A DNA stretch of 64,000 nt from Streptomyces yatensis (lineage in GTDB: Bacteria; Actinomycetota; Actinomycetes; Streptomycetales; Streptomycetaceae), in contig NZ_CP072941.1 in the NCBI RefSeq assembly GCF_018069625.1, positions 992,001 through 1,056,000 on the forward strand, given 5' to 3'. Below the pieces are notes generated by a model that worked only from the letters and a program-made list of their open reading frames with translations, made no database searches and was not told the DNA's origin. Both the position numbers and the translations under genes were made by a program. Below are positions 44,557 through 52,304 of the stretch, in pieces. Position 1 is the first letter of the stretch. Each line of letters begins with the position of its first letter.

Positions 44557-45449
44557 TGCGAGCCCTGCGTACCGTGGGCGCCGCGCTCACCCTGTGTGCC
44601 GCCGCCTGGCTGACCACCGCCGCCCCGGCCGCCGCGGACGGCGCGGACGACAAGAAGGACGGCGCCCCCACCGAGGCGGGTACGAACTTCCGTACCGCCA
44701 CCGAGATCAAGCCCGGTCAGAAGGCCACCGCGGCGGCCTCCACCGGCGACTATCTGTACTGGGTGTTCCCGGCCGCCGCCGGGCAGATCCCCAAGGTCGA
44801 GGCGGAGCTGAAGCTGCCCGACGCTGCCAACCGGCACGGCAGCGCCACCTGGCAGCTCGATGTCTACGACGGTCTGCGCCGCCACCAGGCGTGCGCCTCG
44901 GGCACCCCGGCGCGCAGGGCGGGCCAGCAGGACGGGTCGGTCACCGTGAGCTGCACCCTGCGCCAGGTGCGGTCCTGGTCCGAGCGCTGGGCCAACGACC
45001 CTCTGCAGGGCGCCTATTACGTGCGGCTCACCGTCGTCGATCTGCCCGCCGAGGACCTCGGGCTGCCGATCGACGCCGAGATCGAGGCGTCCGTACCGGA
45101 CGCGGGCGGGGCGCACGCCGACGGCGGGGACGTGACCCCGCTCAATCCGGTGCTGCGGTCCGGCACGGCCCCCGGCACGGACTCCGACCCGTCGGGCGAC
45201 GCGTCCTCGGATTCCGCGGATGCCGCTGATTCCGCTGACTCCGCTGACTCCGCTGACTCCGCTGACGACAAGGACGGGGACATCCCGCACGCGGTCGCCG
45301 AGCCGGAGGACGACTGGGGCTCCGGCTGGTGGTCGGACCGATGGGTGTGGACCGTGATCGGCGCGGCGCTGGCGGCGCTCGCCGGGGTGGGCGGCTACAC
45401 CCTCACCCGGGGGCCGCGCCTCCCGGGACGCCCGCCGAGCAACACCTGA
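44556..45449 (+). CDS. Type I membrane protein, partner of the VWA protein
   Basis: 297 aa. A signal peptide (about 1-27, ALTLCAAAWLTTAAPAAA), an extracellular domain (about 40-180) with GDYLYWVFPAAAGQIPKVEA and one Cys pair, a Ser/Asp-rich linker containing SADSADSADSAD, and a C-terminal helix (WVWTVIGAALAALAGVGGYT) with a short basic tail. The extracellular segment loosely resembles the post-VWA domain of the upstream protein (a YWYRM/YLYWV-type carbohydrate-binding-like sandwich). GGAGG precedes the ATG, which overlaps the upstream stop. I do not recognise a named family. The pair probably forms a surface complex. Confidence 0.85.
   Translation: MRALRTVGAALTLCAAAWLTTAAPAAADGADDKKDGAPTEAGTNFRTATEIKPGQKATAAASTGDYLYWVFPAAAGQIPKVEAELKLPDAANRHGSATWQLDVYDGLRRHQACASGTPARRAGQQDGSVTVSCTLRQVRSWSERWANDPLQGAYYVRLTVVDLPAEDLGLPIDAEIEASVPDAGGAHADGGDVTPLNPVLRSGTAPGTDSDPSGDASSDSADAADSADSADSADSADDKDGDIPHAVAEPEDDWGSGWWSDRWVWTVIGAALAALAGVGGYTLTRGPRLPGRPPSNT
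45222..45266 (+). repeat. 9-bp coding tandem repeat (Ser-Ala-Asp)
   Basis: TCCGCTGAC occurs four times in tandem (45231-45266) after one variant unit (45222-45230). It encodes the SAD repeat of the linker. Being in frame, copy-number change by slippage would only alter linker length. Confidence 0.9.
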
Positions 45450-45480
45450 CCCGATATCTGACCCGATGTCCGGAATCGGC

Positions 45481-45513
45481 GCGCGGTCCGCACCTTCACC
45501 GTGCGGGCCGCGC
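45481..45513. terminator. Bidirectional hairpin between convergent genes
   Basis: GCGCGGTCCGCAC at 45481-45493 pairs with GTGCGGGCCGCGC at 45501-45513 with a single G-T type mismatch and a 7-nt loop. It lies between the partner of the VWA protein and the TerD gene. Confidence 0.75.
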
Positions 45514-45542
45514 GCCCCACCGGACCCCGGTCGCCGGGACCC

Positions 45543-46073
45543 TCAGGAATAGTCCTGGCCCATGAGCCGCCCAAACTCTTCGGGATCCGTGTCGAATCCA
45601 CGAATAGCGCTCCGCATTCCCCATTCCCCCGAGTCGTCCCGGGTGAATACCGCCACCGTGGCGGCAGTGGCTTCTGCGACACCGGTGAAGTCGCTCTTAA
45701 TGAGCTCGGTGTATCCGTCGAGAATCCGGACGCTGGTGTTCGGAACATCTCCGAACGCCTTCCGTCCCGAGGTCGGCTGGATGACTATCCCGACGACCAC
45801 CCGTGAGTATTCGGACGACAGCCGTTCGAGTTCGAGGGTCATGGACTCGTCGGTGCCAAGGCCCTGACCGGTGCGGCTGTCCCGGTTGAGGTTGATGGTG
45901 CCGTCCGGTGAGCGGCTGTCGAAGTGGACGAGATACGCGGGCTCGCCGTACGGATCGGCGGCGCGGTACGTCCCCGCCACGATGTCGAGATCATGGGGCG
46001 GCTCGCCGGTGGGACTCGGATCCCACTTGAGCGCCACCTCGATTTTCCGAAGCCCCTTGTTGAGACCAGTCAC
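45543..46073 (-). CDS. TerD-family stress protein
   Basis: 176 aa. The TerD calcium-binding fold is recognisable: LRKIEVALKWDPSPTG, an acidic pair DLDIVAG, HFDSRSPDGTI, then GLGTDESMTLELERLSSEY, VVVGIVIQP and the later VRILDG. TerD-type proteins bind Ca2+ and are linked to tellurite and general stress resistance; actinomycetes carry many paralogues. The GTG at 46071-46073 (complement) has GGGAAG upstream and gives a standard N-terminus. It stands alone here, divergent from a BlaI-type gene, with no other ter genes in the window. Some conserved Asp residues of the classical double DDLTG motif are absent, so metal binding may differ. Confidence 0.85.
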   Translation of the reverse strand: MTGLNKGLRKIEVALKWDPSPTGEPPHDLDIVAGTYRAADPYGEPAYLVHFDSRSPDGTINLNRDSRTGQGLGTDESMTLELERLSSEYSRVVVGIVIQPTSGRKAFGDVPNTSVRILDGYTELIKSDFTGVAEATAATVAVFTRDDSGEWGMRSAIRGFDTDPEEFGRLMGQDYS

Positions 46074-46193
46074 CCGGACTTCCCTTCCCTCGAACCGTGC
46101 GGATGTTGAATGCGCGTGGCGTCAAGCCTATCGCGGGCAGGGCGAGTTGAGGATTTCCCGACGGCCGCGTGCGGGGCCTCCCGCAGGGGTCTC

Positions 46194-46218
46194 TACTATG
46201 GGCCTCCGTACTAACGGC
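46194..46218. promoter_or_regulatory. Candidate BlaI operator upstream of the blaI-type gene
   Basis: TACTAT at 46194-46199 and TACTAA at 46209-46214 are spaced 15 bp apart, 15-40 bp before the BlaI-type start. The 11-mer GTACTAACGGC (46208-46218) recurs exactly, inverted, at 48896-48906 upstream of the DUF6153-like gene. TAC/GTA-rich half-sites are characteristic of BlaI/MecI operators. Confidence 0.55.
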
Positions 46219-46232
46219 GGAAGGAAGCGTCC

Positions 46233-46601
46233 ATGCGACGGTTGGGGGAGCTCGAGGCGGAGATCATGGACCGCCTCTGGGCTTGGCAGCGTCCCACCAC
46301 AGTGCGGGAGATCGTGGACGACATCAATGAGCACCGCCCGGTCGCCTATACCACGGTGATGACCGTCGCTTCCATCCTCTACAACAAGGGCTGGCTGCTG
46401 CGCGCCAAGGAGGGCCGGGCGTGGGTGTACTCCCCGGTCCGCAGCCGCGAGGAGTACACCGCCGCCCTGATGGAGGACGCGCTCGGCACCAGCGAGGACC
46501 GCTCCGCCGCCCTCGCCCACTTCGTCGAGCAGATGGGTCCGGAGGAGGTCAGCGCGCTGCGCAAGGCTCTTCGGGCCGCGGGGCGGCGGACCCAGGCGTG
46601 A
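46233..46601 (+). CDS. BlaI/MecI/CopY family transcriptional repressor
   Basis: 122 aa. A winged-helix N-terminal domain (MRRLGELEAEIMDRLWAWQR, then TTVREIVDDINEHRPVAYTT, then VMTVASILYNKGWL) is followed by a short C-terminal dimerisation helix. The family represses genes until cleaved by a membrane peptidase or, in the CopY branch, released by metal. The ATG at 46233 follows GGAAGGAAG. The next gene, overlapping by 4 bp, encodes an M56 metallopeptidase, the usual partner. An exact 11-bp repeat of its upstream motif before the DUF6153-like gene suggests a shared regulon. Confidence 0.93.
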   Translation: MRRLGELEAEIMDRLWAWQRPTTVREIVDDINEHRPVAYTTVMTVASILYNKGWLLRAKEGRAWVYSPVRSREEYTAALMEDALGTSEDRSAALAHFVEQMGPEEVSALRKALRAAGRRTQA

Positions 46602-47509
46602 CGGCCGCCCTCGCGCTGGGCTGCTACGCCGCCGTGGTCGGCACGGTGGCCCCGACGACACTGGCGCGCAGCGCCTGGCCGCATCGCGCACCCTGTTTGG
46701 CGGTTGCCGTTTGGCATGGATTGGTCCTGTCGTTCACCATCGCGCTGGCTCTGACCACTTATCACCTCGTCACCCCAACTTGGCATCTTCATAATGGAAT
46801 GTCCGGCTTGCTCCGGTTCTGTGGGTTGACGTTCGACGCCCGCATCCCGGGCACGGGCCCGGTCGGCGTTCCGGCCATCGCGGTACCGGCCTCGGTGACA
46901 CTGCTTCCGCTCGTCTGCTTCGCCCATGAGCTGCTGCGGGCCCGGCGCGTTCGCGCCCACCACCGGGGCGTACTGGACATGGTCGGCCGGCGCTCGGCGC
47001 GATGGCGCGCCACCGCGCTGGACCATGACACGCCCGCCGCGTACTGCCTGCCCGGTCGCAGGCCGCGGATCGTCGTGAGCGCGGGCGCGCTGAAACTGCT
47101 CTCCCCCGCGCAGCTGGAGTCCGTACTGGAGCATGAGCGCGCCCATATCGCGGGCCGCCACCATCTGGCGCTGGCGGCCACCGAGGCGTTCGCCCGGGTG
47201 TTCCGGTGGCTGCCGCTGGCGCGCGAGGCCAGGGCACAGACGGCACTTCTGCTGGAGATGGCCGCGGACGACCGGGCCCTGCGCCGCCATCCGCGCGAAG
47301 CGCTCGTCTCCGCCCTGTACGCGATGGCGGCGGGCCGGGCTCCCGGCGGGGCCTTCAGCGTCGGCGGACCGGACGCCGTGGTCCGGCTGCGGCGGATACT
47401 GGAGGCCCGGCGGCGGCCGCATCCGGCGCTGCGCGGCATGGTGGTGGCGGCCGCGGTGGCCGTACCGCTGCTGCCCCCTCTGCTCGGCTGCGCCCCCGGG
47501 ATGGGGTAA
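46598..47509 (+). CDS. M56 family membrane metallopeptidase (BlaR1-like, without sensor domain)
   Basis: 303 aa. Two N-terminal and one middle membrane segments surround a cytoplasmic zinc peptidase: the motif LEHERAHIAGRHH (HExxH, about 190) with a downstream EMAADDRAL supplying the third ligand, then a final C-terminal helix (VVAAAVAVPLLPPLLG). It has no penicillin-binding sensor domain, unlike BlaR1/MecR1. The GTG at 46598 overlaps the BlaI stop (GTGA). By analogy it cleaves or inactivates the BlaI-type repressor on an unknown membrane or metal signal. A bidirectional terminator follows. Confidence 0.92.
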   Translation: MTAALALGCYAAVVGTVAPTTLARSAWPHRAPCLAVAVWHGLVLSFTIALALTTYHLVTPTWHLHNGMSGLLRFCGLTFDARIPGTGPVGVPAIAVPASVTLLPLVCFAHELLRARRVRAHHRGVLDMVGRRSARWRATALDHDTPAAYCLPGRRPRIVVSAGALKLLSPAQLESVLEHERAHIAGRHHLALAATEAFARVFRWLPLAREARAQTALLLEMAADDRALRRHPREALVSALYAMAAGRAPGGAFSVGGPDAVVRLRRILEARRRPHPALRGMVVAAAVAVPLLPPLLGCAPGMG

Positions 47510-47530
47510 CGGCCCCTGCGCGCCTCGGTG

Positions 47531-47573
47531 GCCGCCCCGGGCCACGCGGCGGGACCGCGGGGCCCGGGGCGGC
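47531..47573. terminator. Bidirectional terminator between M56 and DUF305 genes
   Basis: GCCGCCCCGGGC at 47531-47542 pairs perfectly with GCCCGGGGCGGC at 47562-47573. It sits between two convergent stops. Confidence 0.8.
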
Positions 47574-47589
47574 GGGGACTCGATGCGGA

Positions 47590-48267
47590 TCAGAGCCGGT
47601 CGAGGAGGGTGCGCAGGGTGGCGACCTCGGTGGACTGGCTCTTGACGACGTCGTCGGCGAGCTTCTTGGCCTTGGCGTTACGGCCGTTCCTCTTCTCGTC
47701 CTTCGCCATGGCGATCGCGCCCTGGTGATGGTCGATCATCATGCTCGCGAAGGCGCGGTCGAAGGCGGGCCCCTTGGCGGCCTCGAGCTTCCGCATGTCC
47801 TCCTTGGACATCATTCCGCCCATATCACCCTTACCGCCTGAACCGTGCTCCATGCCCTCCATGCCGTCCATACCGCCCGACGACGGCCGCTCCGGCTTGC
47901 CCCAACCCTTGAGCCAGGACTTCAGGGTGGCGATCTCCGGGTCCTGCGCCTTCTCGATCTGCCCCGCCAGCCTCGTGATCCGGGCGTCCGAGGCCCGGTC
48001 GTCGGCCAGGGCGGCCATCGCCAGGGCCTGCTCATGATGCGGGATCATCAGCTGCGCGAAGCGGACGTCCGCGTCGTTGAACGTGTCCGCCGCGGAGCCC
48101 GCCGTCGCCCCGGAGGGGGCGGACTCCTTCGCGCTCGCGTGGCCCATGCCCTTCATGTCGTCGTTCCCGCCACAGCCGGCGAGCAGCAGCCCTCCGGCGG
48201 CGACGGCGCCCACGAGTGCGAGACGACGGTGGAGCGACCGACGCGGGACATGCGTGAATGCGGTCAT
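47590..48267 (-). CDS. DUF305 lipoprotein (copper-binding type)
   Basis: 225 aa. A lipobox (GGLLLAGCGG) puts the anchor Cys near residue 32. A DUF305 domain follows with two HH pairs: VRFAQLMIPHHEQALAMA and FDRAFASMMIDHHQGAIAMA. Between and before them are Met/His-rich runs (DDMKGMGH; MDGMEGMEHGSG; DMGGMMSKEDM). Met/His-rich DUF305 proteins such as cyanobacterial CopM bind copper outside the cytoplasm, so periplasm-side copper buffering is a fair inference. AGAGG precedes the ATG. It lies 71 bp after the DUF6153-like gene, probably in one transcript that starts near the BlaI-type motif at 48896. Confidence 0.9.
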   Translation of the reverse strand: MTAFTHVPRRSLHRRLALVGAVAAGGLLLAGCGGNDDMKGMGHASAKESAPSGATAGSAADTFNDADVRFAQLMIPHHEQALAMAALADDRASDARITRLAGQIEKAQDPEIATLKSWLKGWGKPERPSSGGMDGMEGMEHGSGGKGDMGGMMSKEDMRKLEAAKGPAFDRAFASMMIDHHQGAIAMAKDEKRNGRNAKAKKLADDVVKSQSTEVATLRTLLDRL

Positions 48268-48338
48268 GTCGATTTACCTCTTTTTGCCAAGTGTTGACTG
48301 TTCCATGGGGCGTACCGGCGCTTTGCGCGCGGTTCGGC

Positions 48339-48842
48339 CTAAATCCGCAGAACAGACAGGGCAGTGAGGTCGGGTCCGCGTGACGGAGGGTCGGGCCGTG
48401 CGACGACGGCCGACGCCACGGGGAGCCTCAGCGAGGGACCGCGGTGACGCGCGAGCACCGCACTCAGGAGCACTCCGAGCACCCAGACGCCGAGCACCGC
48501 GACGCACAGCGAGGCCATGTCCATCCCGGTCATGGGCGCGCGTGGCGTTGTGCGCGGCGCTGCCTCGGGCGAGGCCGGCGCATGCCCGGCCTCGGCGGAC
48601 GGGGCGGGCGCGGCCCGGTGCGACCCGGAGCCGGTGACGGCCGTACCGGCGTCGCGGTCGCCACCGTACGGCGCGGGGCGCAGCTCACCGGAGGCATGGT
48701 GGGCCGAGGGGCTGCCACCCGGACCGGATCCGCCGTCGGGATGGCCCAGGGCGTGCATGACGAAGACACCGAGCGCGAGCACGACGACGAACAGGAGTCG
48801 CGGAAGGACTCCGCCCGCGCGCACGCTCCTGCCGGTGTTCAC
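48339..48842 (-). CDS. DUF6153-like membrane protein
   Basis: 167 aa. A first helix (LPRLLFVVVLALGVFVMHAL, about 11-30) with a Met-His pair, a Gly/Pro/Ala/His-rich extracellular stretch, a second helix after MTGMDMASLCVAVLGVWVLG, and a Pro/Arg-rich tail. I link it to the small actinomycete DUF6153 group by the MHALG/MHGLG helix and by its position before a DUF305 gene; this is from memory and uncertain. The Met/His content fits copper handling. The GTG at 48840-48842 (complement) has GAGGAG upstream; the longer frame to 48881 would cover the promoter. The 11-bp BlaI-type motif lies 54 bp upstream. Confidence 0.75.
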   Translation of the reverse strand: MNTGRSVRAGGVLPRLLFVVVLALGVFVMHALGHPDGGSGPGGSPSAHHASGELRPAPYGGDRDAGTAVTGSGSHRAAPAPSAEAGHAPASPEAAPRTTPRAPMTGMDMASLCVAVLGVWVLGVLLSAVLARHRGPSLRLPVASAVVARPDPPSRGPDLTALSVLRI

Positions 48843-48885
48843 CGTCGCTCCTCGGGGGTCGGTGTGATCTCTCGGAGCCACACCC

Positions 48886-48906
48886 TACTCCTAATGCCGT
48901 TAGTAC
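48886..48906 (-). promoter_or_regulatory. Candidate BlaI operator upstream of the DUF6153-DUF305 pair
   Basis: GCCGTTAGTAC at 48896-48906 is the exact reverse complement of GTACTAACGGC upstream of the BlaI-type gene. Here it forms the inverted repeat CTAA-N5-TTAG at 48891-48903, and a further TACT lies at 48886. The exact sharing of 11 bases between two promoter regions 2.7 kb apart suggests a common repressor. Confidence 0.55.
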
Positions 48907-48940
48907 GTGCACGGGCCCCCGGAAGACCCTCGGAAGCCGC

Positions 48941-49420
48941 TCAGCTCTCCTGCATCGCGAGCCTGGCCAGCATGTTCTTCGCCTCATCGGCGACCTCGGC
49001 GTCCGCGACCACGTCATAGCGCGCGGCCACGATCTGGCTGCGGGAGGAGAAATCGCGCTGCCCCCGGGTCATGGCGTGCCCGACGAAACCGAAGATCGCG
49101 CCGAATACCGCGCCGTAGACGAGACCGCTCACCAGCAGCACGATCACATTGTTGGCCCCGGCGGCGAACACGGACAGCAGCAGCCCGACCAGCAGTCCGA
49201 ACCAGGCCCCCGTACCGGCCCCCGCCAGCGCCGCACGGCCCCTGGTCAGCCGCCCGAGCACCGTCTCGACCATCCGGAGGTCCGAGCCGATGATCGCCGT
49301 GTGTTCCACCGGGAACTTGTTGTCGGAAAGGAAATCGACCGCGCGCTGGGCGCCGGCGTAGGTCGGAAACGAGCCGACGACCGGGCGGTCGACCACCTCC
49401 GACGGCGGTTGCTGGGTCAT
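48941..49420 (-). CDS. General stress protein with YflT/GsP17M-like domain
   Basis: 159 aa. The N-terminal ~60 residues read VVGSFPTYAGAQRAVDFLSD, then FPVEHTAIIGSDLRMVETV, as in general stress protein 17M domains. A Gly/Ala-rich double membrane hairpin follows (GTGAWFGLLVGLLLSVFAAG; LVYGAVFGAIFGFVGHAM), then a C-terminal segment with ARYDVVADAEVADEAKNML. Such proteins are induced by stress in many Gram-positive bacteria; their biochemical role is not established. GGAGG sits before the ATG at 49418-49420 (complement). It is monocistronic. Confidence 0.88.
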   Translation of the reverse strand: MTQQPPSEVVDRPVVGSFPTYAGAQRAVDFLSDNKFPVEHTAIIGSDLRMVETVLGRLTRGRAALAGAGTGAWFGLLVGLLLSVFAAGANNVIVLLVSGLVYGAVFGAIFGFVGHAMTRGQRDFSSRSQIVAARYDVVADAEVADEAKNMLARLAMQES

Positions 49421-49750
49421 CGCCGCCTCCCTCCGTCAAGGAGAGCGTGCGCCCGCGCCCGCCCCCTCGCAACGGGAGAGGCGGCGGGGAACGGCGAGGG
49501 GAAAGCGGCGAAACCTCCGAGAATGGTCCGTGCCGCCGGATATCCGGAGCGCCGGCGCGGCTCTCCGCGGAACATTTCCCCGGCCCTCTTCACCCTTCAT
49601 TTCCTACCCGGGCACGAGGACCGCGCCATTCCCGGAAGGGACCGTTTCCTTTCGCACTGCCGGTGCAGGGGCCGTGCTGGAGGCCTGCTCCCTCGCTCGG
49701 GAAACCGTTGTCCGTTTTCGGTTAACCGTTGCCCGGCGAGCGTCAGCCGT
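49421..49750. other. 330-bp gap without gene
   Basis: This region lies between the start of the general-stress gene and the terminator of the small conserved protein. It should hold the stress gene promoter. A GGTTAACC palindrome lies at 49719-49726. No frame here has convincing coding character or a ribosome-binding site. Confidence 0.5.
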
Positions 49751-49783
49751 GGCCCGCCGCGCTCCGAGGAGGCGCGGCGGGCC
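49751..49783 (-). terminator. Terminator of the 98-aa protein gene
   Basis: GGCCCGCCGCGC at 49751-49762 pairs perfectly with GCGCGGCGGGCC at 49772-49783 around a 9-nt loop. It lies 8 bp beyond the gene's stop on the minus strand. Confidence 0.85.
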
Positions 49784-49790
49784 GACGGTG

Positions 49791-50087
49791 CTAGCTGCGG
49801 GCGGGGCGGTCGGTGTGATCGGGGCGGATGAGGGAGCGCACCATCCGGCAGGTGATGTCGGAGGGCGGATGCACTCCGATCCGGGCGGCCGTGGAGCGTA
49901 TCTTGCGGTTGGACGCCTGCTCGGGGCGGTAGACACCGGAGTTGAGCAGCGCGATGGCCAGACGCATGGCCTTCAGACGGCGATTGTGGGACTCGTACCA
50001 CTCACGCGGACGCCCGGCGGGCATCCGCTTCTTCGGCAGGGTCGGAAAGCTCGGCAGCTCCTGAAGAGGGGGTGCGGCAACGGCCAT
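49791..50087 (-). CDS. Small conserved actinomycete protein of unknown function
   Basis: 98 aa, basic. After a Pro-rich start (LPSFPTLPKKRMPAGRPREW) comes a helical segment, YESHNRRLKAMRLAIALLNS, then GVYRPEQASNRKIRSTAARI. The pattern of positive residues and helix-turn-helix-like spacing (NRKIRSTAARIGVHPPSDIT) suggests nucleic-acid binding. I recall similar small proteins in other Streptomyces but no assigned role. The ATG at 50085-50087 (complement) has AGGAGG eight bases upstream, the strongest site in this area. A strong terminator follows the gene, so it is an independent unit. It is divergent from the ArsC-like gene. Confidence 0.85.
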   Translation of the reverse strand: MAVAAPPLQELPSFPTLPKKRMPAGRPREWYESHNRRLKAMRLAIALLNSGVYRPEQASNRKIRSTAARIGVHPPSDITCRMVRSLIRPDHTDRPARS

Positions 50088-50210
50088 CGGCAGCCTCCTG
50101 AGATGGTCGGGAAACCTTCCCTTCAACTGCCTCCATTCTACGGCCGGGCACTGACAAAGGCCCCTGGTCAGGCGCCATTTACGAGGCGGTCTCGCGATAC
50201 CGTGTACGGC

Positions 50211-50579
50211 ATGGAGATCTGGATCAATCCGGCATGCTCGAAGTGCCGTGGCGCGCTCACCCTGCTCGACGCGGAGGGGGCCGGGTACACCGTCCGCCGC
50301 TATCTCGAAGACGTACCGAGCCAGGACGAGATCCGCGAGGTGCTCGGCCGGCTCGGGCTGGAGCCGTGGGACATCACCCGCACCCAGGAGGCGGCCGCGA
50401 AGGAGCTGGGACTGAAGGACTGGCCGCGTGAGGAGGGCGCTCGCGACCGCTGGATCGCGGCGCTCGCCGAGCACCCCAAGCTCATCCAGCGGCCCATCAT
50501 CACGGCGGACGACGGTACGGCCGTGGTGGGGCGCACGGAGGAGGCGGTCCGGGAGGCGCTGTCCCGGTCCCGCGAGTGA
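50211..50579 (+). CDS. ArsC/Spx-family thioredoxin-fold protein (arsenate reductase-like)
   Basis: 122 aa. The thioredoxin-like ArsC fold starts MEIWINPACSKCRGALTLLD, with Cys-Ser-Lys-Cys where ArsC has its catalytic Cys. YLEDVPSQDEIREVLGRLGL and the late HPKLIQRPIITADDGTAVVG (the Arg of LIQRP is an arsenate ligand in ArsC) complete the family pattern. It could reduce arsenate with glutaredoxin or thioredoxin-like partners, or act as a YffB/Spx-type redox protein. No arsenite exporter or arsR gene adjoins, so an arsenic role is unproven. The ATG at 50211 lacks a strong ribosome-binding site. Confidence 0.85.
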   Translation: MEIWINPACSKCRGALTLLDAEGAGYTVRRYLEDVPSQDEIREVLGRLGLEPWDITRTQEAAAKELGLKDWPREEGARDRWIAALAEHPKLIQRPIITADDGTAVVGRTEEAVREALSRSRE

Positions 50580-50604
50580 CCCCAAGGCCTTGGGCACGGC
50601 CCGG

Positions 50605-50630
50605 GCGCCCCGTGCTGCGACACGGGGCGC
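50605..50630. terminator. Bidirectional terminator
   Basis: GCGCCCCGTG at 50605-50614 pairs with CACGGGGCGC at 50621-50630 around a 6-nt loop. The perfect 14-bp palindrome CCCAAGGCCTTGGG lies just upstream at 50581-50594. Both are between the convergent ArsC-like and acyl-CoA synthetase genes. Confidence 0.75.
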
Positions 50631-50690
50631 CGGGCGTGCGCGGTACGGCTCCGGGGCGTGCCCGGAGGCCGCCTCGGCGCGGGAGGCGGC

Positions 50691-52304
50691 TCAGCGGCGC
50701 CGGGGCGACGGCTGCTGCGGACGCAGCAGGAACCGCTGCGTCTTACCGCTGGAGGTCTTCGGCAGCTCGGCCACGAAATGGACGTTCCGCGGATAGGCGT
50801 GCTTGGCGTACCGCTCCCTGACCAGCTGCTGCAGCTCGGCCGCGAGCGCGTCGCCCGCCTCCGTACCCGGTCGCGGCACGACGAACGCCTCCACGACCTC
50901 GCCATACTCCTCGTCCGGTACGCCGACGACGGCGGCCTCCGCCACCGCGGCGTGCTCCAGCAGCACGGTCTCCACCTCGAAGGGGCCGATGCGGTAGCCC
51001 GCCATCAGGATGATGTCGTCGCCGCGCCCGGAGAAGAACAGATGGCCCTCCTCGTCGCGGGAGGCCGTGTCCCCGGTGTAGAACCAGTGCCCGTCGGGGC
51101 TGAACTTCTCGGCGGTCTGCTCGGGGGCGTCGCGGTAGCCCTTGAACCACATCAGGGGGCTCTCCTCGATGTCCACCACGACCCGGCCGGGGATGTCCAC
51201 GCGGGCCGGCGCCGAGTTGGTGTCCTCGCGCAGCACCTTCACCCCCCAGCCGGGCAGCGGACGGCCCATGGAGCCGGGCTTGATGTCCTCACGCAGGGCC
51301 GGGTGCCAGGCGTGGGCGATCACCATGCCCAGCTCGGTCGAGCCGTAGTGGTCGCGCACGGGCACACCGAGCGTCTCGAGCGCCCAGTCGACGACGTCCG
51401 GGGGCAGCGGTTCGCCCGCCGCGGAGCAGCAGCGCAGCCGCAGATCGCCGGGGGCGGGGATGCCGGAGGCGCGCAGTTTGCGGTAGACGGTGGGCCCGGC
51501 CGTGAAGTTGGTGACCCCGAAGCGGGAGAGCACCTCCCAGGTGGACTCCGCGGAGAACAGACCGTTCAGCAGCAGGGCGCGCTGCCCGAGGGCGAGCGGC
51601 CCGATGAGCGCGTAGTACAGGCCGTACGCCCAGCCCGGGTCGGCGGCGTTCCAGAAGACGTCGGTGGGCCGGTGGTCCAGGCCGAACTGCTGGTACATCG
51701 TGAAGCCCGCGACGGCCCGCAGCGGGATCGGGACGGCCTTGGGGGTGCCCGCGGTCCCCGAGGTGAACAGCTCCACGATGAGCCCGTCGCCGCCCACGGC
51801 CACCGGTTCGGGCAGCGTGGCGTCTCCCTCGGCCAGTTCCGCGAAGGACAGGTCGGCTCCGGTGACGGGCCCGGTGGTGACGATCCGCCAGGGACGCTCG
51901 CCAGGAAAGCCCGACTCCGGGTCCAGCTTGGGGCGTTGGTCGGCGTCGCTGATCACGACCTTGGTGTCGTTGCCCGCGATCCGCAGCGCGATGGCCGGCG
52001 GGGCGAACGCGGTGAACAGCGGCACCTGGACGGCCCCGAGCCGCCAGATCGCAAGGCTCGCGACCAGCAGGTCGGCGGACTTGCCCATCAAGGTGGCGAC
52101 GCGGTCGCCCACTCCGACTCCCAGGGCGGCCAGGGCACCGGCCATACGCGACGAACGGTCACGCAGCTCCCCGTACGTCAAGTCGTGGCCGGTCAGATCC
52201 TTGCCCACCACAGTGAACGCGACGGCGTCGTCCGGGTGCCTGTCGCACAGCAGGTACGCGGTGTTCGCCGCGGGCTCACCGAAGGTCTTGAGCAGGTCAG
52301 CCAT
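50691..52304 (-). CDS. AMP-binding acyl-CoA synthetase
   Basis: 537 aa ANL-superfamily ligase, which activates a carboxylic acid as acyl-AMP and then acyl-CoA. Core motifs are intact: VELFTSGTAGTPKAVPIPL (A3), CSAAGEPLPPDV, DHYGSTELGM (A5), HWFYTGDTASRDEEGHLFF (A7), RGDDIILMAGYRIGPFEVE (A8) and PKTSSGKTQRFLLR (A10 Lys). The pattern is closest to acetyl/propionyl or medium-chain acyl-CoA synthetases. The ATG at 52302-52304 (complement) is used; a TTG at 52325 with AGGAG five bases upstream would add seven residues (LTSPEQR) and may be the true start. It could supply a starter unit for either polyketide system, but it stands alone. Confidence 0.92.
   Translation of the reverse strand: MADLLKTFGEPAANTAYLLCDRHPDDAVAFTVVGKDLTGHDLTYGELRDRSSRMAGALAALGVGVGDRVATLMGKSADLLVASLAIWRLGAVQVPLFTAFAPPAIALRIAGNDTKVVISDADQRPKLDPESGFPGERPWRIVTTGPVTGADLSFAELAEGDATLPEPVAVGGDGLIVELFTSGTAGTPKAVPIPLRAVAGFTMYQQFGLDHRPTDVFWNAADPGWAYGLYYALIGPLALGQRALLLNGLFSAESTWEVLSRFGVTNFTAGPTVYRKLRASGIPAPGDLRLRCCSAAGEPLPPDVVDWALETLGVPVRDHYGSTELGMVIAHAWHPALREDIKPGSMGRPLPGWGVKVLREDTNSAPARVDIPGRVVVDIEESPLMWFKGYRDAPEQTAEKFSPDGHWFYTGDTASRDEEGHLFFSGRGDDIILMAGYRIGPFEVETVLLEHAAVAEAAVVGVPDEEYGEVVEAFVVPRPGTEAGDALAAELQQLVRERYAKHAYPRNVHFVAELPKTSSGKTQRFLLRPQQPSPRRR

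Noticed and set aside
43288..48906. Reading the TerD and BlaI genes as part of a tellurite or beta-lactam resistance island
   Set aside because: There are no other ter genes and no beta-lactamase or penicillin-binding sensor domain. The neighbours point to general stress and metal handling.
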